Assembly (NCBI GenBank): GCA_011051475.1
Contig: DRLE01000051.1
Span: forward strand, 1-7,042
Length of the DNA: 7,042 nucleotides
DNA from: Gammaproteobacteria bacterium
GTDB taxonomy: Bacteria; Pseudomonadota; Gammaproteobacteria; SZUA-229
Direction of reading: 5' to 3'
In this document: piece by piece, positions 5,651 through 7,042 of the stretch
How positions within the stretch are numbered: the first letter of the stretch is position 1
Layout of the letters: each line of letters opens with the position of its first letter
Notes under the pieces: model-generated
The model's database searches: none
Told to the model about the DNA's origin: nothing
What the model saw: only the letters and a program-made list of their open reading frames with translations
Position numbers and translations under genes: made by a program

Positions 5651-5806
5651 AAGCGCGGAACAGACGTTGTTCGTTATTCGTCGTTCATCATTCGTTTTTA
5701 ATTGGTACAGGAGCGGACAATTTTCAAAGAATACGCATCTACGAATGACGAATAACGAACGACGAACAACGTCGCCTTTGCGTTATTTGCGGACCCGCGC
5801 CTTTAA
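5647..5806. repeat. Second heptamer-armed inverted repeat at a convergent junction
   Basis: The core arms, 5663-5695 and 5741-5773, are 33 bp long and match at 28 positions as reverse complements around a 45-bp loop. The right arm holds four heptamers: GAATGAC (5743), GAATAAC (5750), GAACGAC (5757) and GAACAAC (5764). The left arm, read on the minus strand, has the same types with the middle two exchanged. An outer pair, TTAAAAGCGCGG (5647-5658) and CCGCGCCTTTAA (5795-5806), matches at 11 of 12 and reaches the stop codons of the flanking convergent genes. A bidirectional terminator or 3'-end structure is inferred; no transposase or target duplication is seen. Confidence 0.85.
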
Positions 5807-5807
5807 T

Positions 5808-6215
5808 TCACCAGTCCTTCTGCTGACGTGCGCGTTTCAGCTGGCCGCGTTTTGTCTTGCTGTTCAGGCGCTTCTGCTGGGATGAACGGCTGGGCTTTGT
5901 CGGTTTGCGGGGTTTGCGGGTAACCAGGGCGCGGGCGATAAATGCCTGCAGGCGCGCCAGCGCCATCTGCCGGTTCTTGAGCTGACTGCGGGTTTCCTGC
6001 GCCTTGATGGTCAACACGCCCTCCTTGCTCACACGCTGGTCATTCAGCGCCAGCAGGCGCTGCCTGACGGCTTCCGGCAGGCTGGAATGTTTGATATCGA
6101 ACTTTAACTGGATGGCAGTGGAAACCTTGTTTACATTCTGCCCGCCCGCACCCTGCGAGCGGATGGCGGTCATCACGATTTCATCATCAGGCACCAGCAG
6201 GTGTTTCACACGCAT
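5808..6215 (-). CDS. arfB: Alternative ribosome-rescue factor B (YaeJ), peptidyl-tRNA hydrolase
   Basis: This 135-residue protein releases nascent chains from ribosomes stalled at the 3' end of mRNAs lacking a stop codon, as a back-up to trans-translation. It has the class-I release-factor catalytic loop with the GGQ motif at 24-26 (QGAGGQNVNKVSTA, 21-34). It also has the ArfB pattern AIQLKFDIKHSSLPE (34-48) and KAQETRSQLKNR (71-82). The C-terminal tail, from about residue 100, is full of Lys and Arg, as in E. coli YaeJ, where it enters the empty mRNA channel. It is a few residues shorter than the E. coli protein and lacks the codon-recognition domains of true release factors. Only a weak GAG precedes the start. 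It diverges from efpL and converges on the desaturase across the second heptamer repeat. Confidence 0.95.
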   Translation of the reverse strand: MRVKHLLVPDDEIVMTAIRSQGAGGQNVNKVSTAIQLKFDIKHSSLPEAVRQRLLALNDQRVSKEGVLTIKAQETRSQLKNRQMALARLQAFIARALVTRKPRKPTKPSRSSQQKRLNSKTKRGQLKRARQQKDW

Positions 6216-6227
6216 ACAAAATCACTC

Positions 6228-6249
6228 ATAATAGCCGTTCAATTATTAT
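6228..6249. promoter_or_regulatory. Back-to-back candidate -10 elements between arfB and efpL
   Basis: TATTAT is present on the minus strand at 6233-6228 (towards arfB) and on the plus strand at 6244-6249 (towards efpL). The divergent genes are only 44 bp apart, so their promoters must overlap or lie inside the opposite gene. Neither hexamer has a clear -35 partner, so this is a suggestion from position and base composition. Confidence 0.3.
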
Positions 6250-6259
6250 AGAGCACACA

Positions 6260-6823
6260 ATGAAAGCCAACGAAATCAAAAAGGGCCTGGTCATCGAGCA
6301 GGACGGCAAAAAAATTCTGGTCAAACAGGTTATCGTGCAGTCACCCTCCTCACGCAGCGGCAGCACCCTGTACAAGGTCAGCGGCAGTGATATCAGCAGC
6401 GGGCAGAAATTCGAGCGCCGCTACAAGGGCGACGAAGTTATTACTCCACTGGACGTTTCCCGTCGCAGTGTCCAGCTGCTGTTCCATGATACCGACAGTT
6501 ACACCTTTATGGACAGCGAAAATTATGAACAGTTTGTGCTGCCGGCCGAGGCACTGCAGGACGAAGCCCTGTTTCTCTACGATGGCCTGGAAGGGCTGAG
6601 CGCCCTGATCGCCGAGGGCCAGCTGCTGGGTATCGAACTGCCCAACACCATGGCCCTGGAAATCACCGAGTGCGCGCCCGCCATGAAGGCCGCCTCGTCT
6701 TCCGCACGCACCAAACCGGCAACGCTGACCACCGGCCTGGTGGTACAGGTGCCTGAATACCTGACACCCGGCGAAACCATCAGGGTCAATACCGAAACCC
6801 GTGACTTTATCTCCCGCGCCTGA
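6260..6823 (+). CDS. efpL: Elongation factor P-like protein EfpL (YeiP)
   Basis: This 187-residue EF-P paralogue is likely to bind between the ribosomal P and E sites and help peptide-bond formation at proline-rich stalls. The three EF-P domains are visible: the N-terminal domain to about residue 62, the middle OB fold (about 66-125) and the C-terminal OB fold with APAMKAASSSARTKPATLTTGLVVQVPEYL split across 139-168. The tip loop reads SPSSRSGSTLYK (28-39), with Arg32 at the place of the unmodified Arg33 of E. coli YeiP/EfpL; EF-P proper has a Lys or Arg that is modified. This, with ANEIKKGLV at the N-terminus, points to EfpL rather than Efp. The start is supported by family length; the upstream GAG at 6251 is a weak ribosome binding site. 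Confidence 0.95.
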   Translation: MKANEIKKGLVIEQDGKKILVKQVIVQSPSSRSGSTLYKVSGSDISSGQKFERRYKGDEVITPLDVSRRSVQLLFHDTDSYTFMDSENYEQFVLPAEALQDEALFLYDGLEGLSALIAEGQLLGIELPNTMALEITECAPAMKAASSSARTKPATLTTGLVVQVPEYLTPGETIRVNTETRDFISRA

Positions 6824-6838
6824 TCGTTAATTGCAAGC

Positions 6839-7042
6839 ATGTCCGCGAAACACGACTGCCCCCTGTCCGACTCCCGGCAGCAACAGGTGATCGATGCCAC
6901 CCGCGCCTGTATCAAGAAAGCCGAGGCGCTGTTCCCGGTTAAAAGCAGGGCGGTTGATATTCACTTCAATCTCAGGGGGCGCAGCGCCGGCATGTACCGC
7001 ATCAGGCAGCATGGCCGCGGCCTGTTAAAAAAACAGCAGCGC
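6839..7042 (+). CDS. SprT-like zinc metalloprotease, N-terminal part (runs off the window)
   Basis: The frame from ATG 6839 is open for 68 codons to the right edge. The segment FPVKSRAVDIHFNLRGRSAGM (split across residues 32-52) has the pattern seen before the catalytic region of SprT-family proteins, where a strand leads to RGxSAG. The zinc-binding HExxH that would prove the assignment lies beyond the window, so the call rests on this one motif and its position. The start codon is 15 bases after the efpL stop and in the same frame, with no good Shine-Dalgarno, so it probably depends on read-on transcription from efpL and perhaps on translational coupling. The opposing frame over this stretch looks like a shadow. 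Confidence 0.6.
   Translation, partial: MSAKHDCPLSDSRQQQVIDATRACIKKAEALFPVKSRAVDIHFNLRGRSAGMYRIRQHGRGLLKKQQR

Noticed and set aside
5667..5885. A 72-residue plus-strand frame with FVIRRSSFV and MTNNERRTT
   Set aside because: These peptides are translations of the heptamer repeat in both arms, and the frame then runs antisense into arfB. It is a repeat artefact.
6577..6915. A minus-strand frame of 112 residues over the end of efpL
   Set aside because: It is antisense to the conserved C-terminal domain of EfpL and the start of the SprT-like gene.

Overview
The window reads like a chromosomal segment of a gammaproteobacterium with moderate GC content. The evidence is an Fpr-type ferredoxin-NADP reductase very like the enterobacterial one, an EF-P-like protein of the YeiP/EfpL type, an ArfB ribosome-rescue hydrolase and an ExeA/GspA-type ATPase. 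The genus cannot be named from the sequence. I saw no tRNA, rRNA, CRISPR array, transposase, phage or defence gene.

The layout is a chain of mostly single genes that alternate in direction. In order they are: a short unrecognised reading frame (+, 12-248); a large membrane-anchored AAA ATPase with a TolA-like coiled-coil tail (-, 291-2258); a 223-residue protein of unknown function (+, 2482-3153); fpr (-, 3289-4032); a HIT-family protein (+, 4249-4680); a membrane fatty-acid desaturase (+, 4847-5650); arfB (-, 5808-6215); efpL/yeiP (+, 6260-6823); and the start of a SprT-like metalloprotease gene that runs off the window (+, 6839-7042). The arfB/efpL divergent pair is a small translation-quality cluster: one factor rescues ribosomes stuck without a stop codon, the other helps ribosomes stalled at proline-rich motifs. 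The other neighbours show no obvious shared pathway.

The most interesting material lies between the genes. Two of the three convergent gene junctions (3153-3289 and 5647-5806) are filled by long inverted repeats. Their 33-35 bp arms are each built from four tandem heptamers of the form GAAYRRY, around a loop of 45-47 bp. The heptamers and polarity differ between the two, but the architecture is the same, and in the second the mismatches between arms amount to a swap of two heptamers. The divergent fpr/HIT junction holds a 171-bp MITE-like element with 16-bp terminal inverted repeats and a TTAG target duplication. It ends about 20 bp from the fpr start codon, so it must have changed or replaced the promoter of that gene. 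The ATPase/unknown-protein divergent junction holds a tandem 18/17-bp repeat and a perfect 14-bp palindrome.

All calls rest on reading the sequence and remembered family motifs; no database search was made. The enzyme families (Fpr, ArfB, EfpL, HIT, desaturase) are firm. The roles of the ATPase, the two unknown proteins and the repeats are inference.
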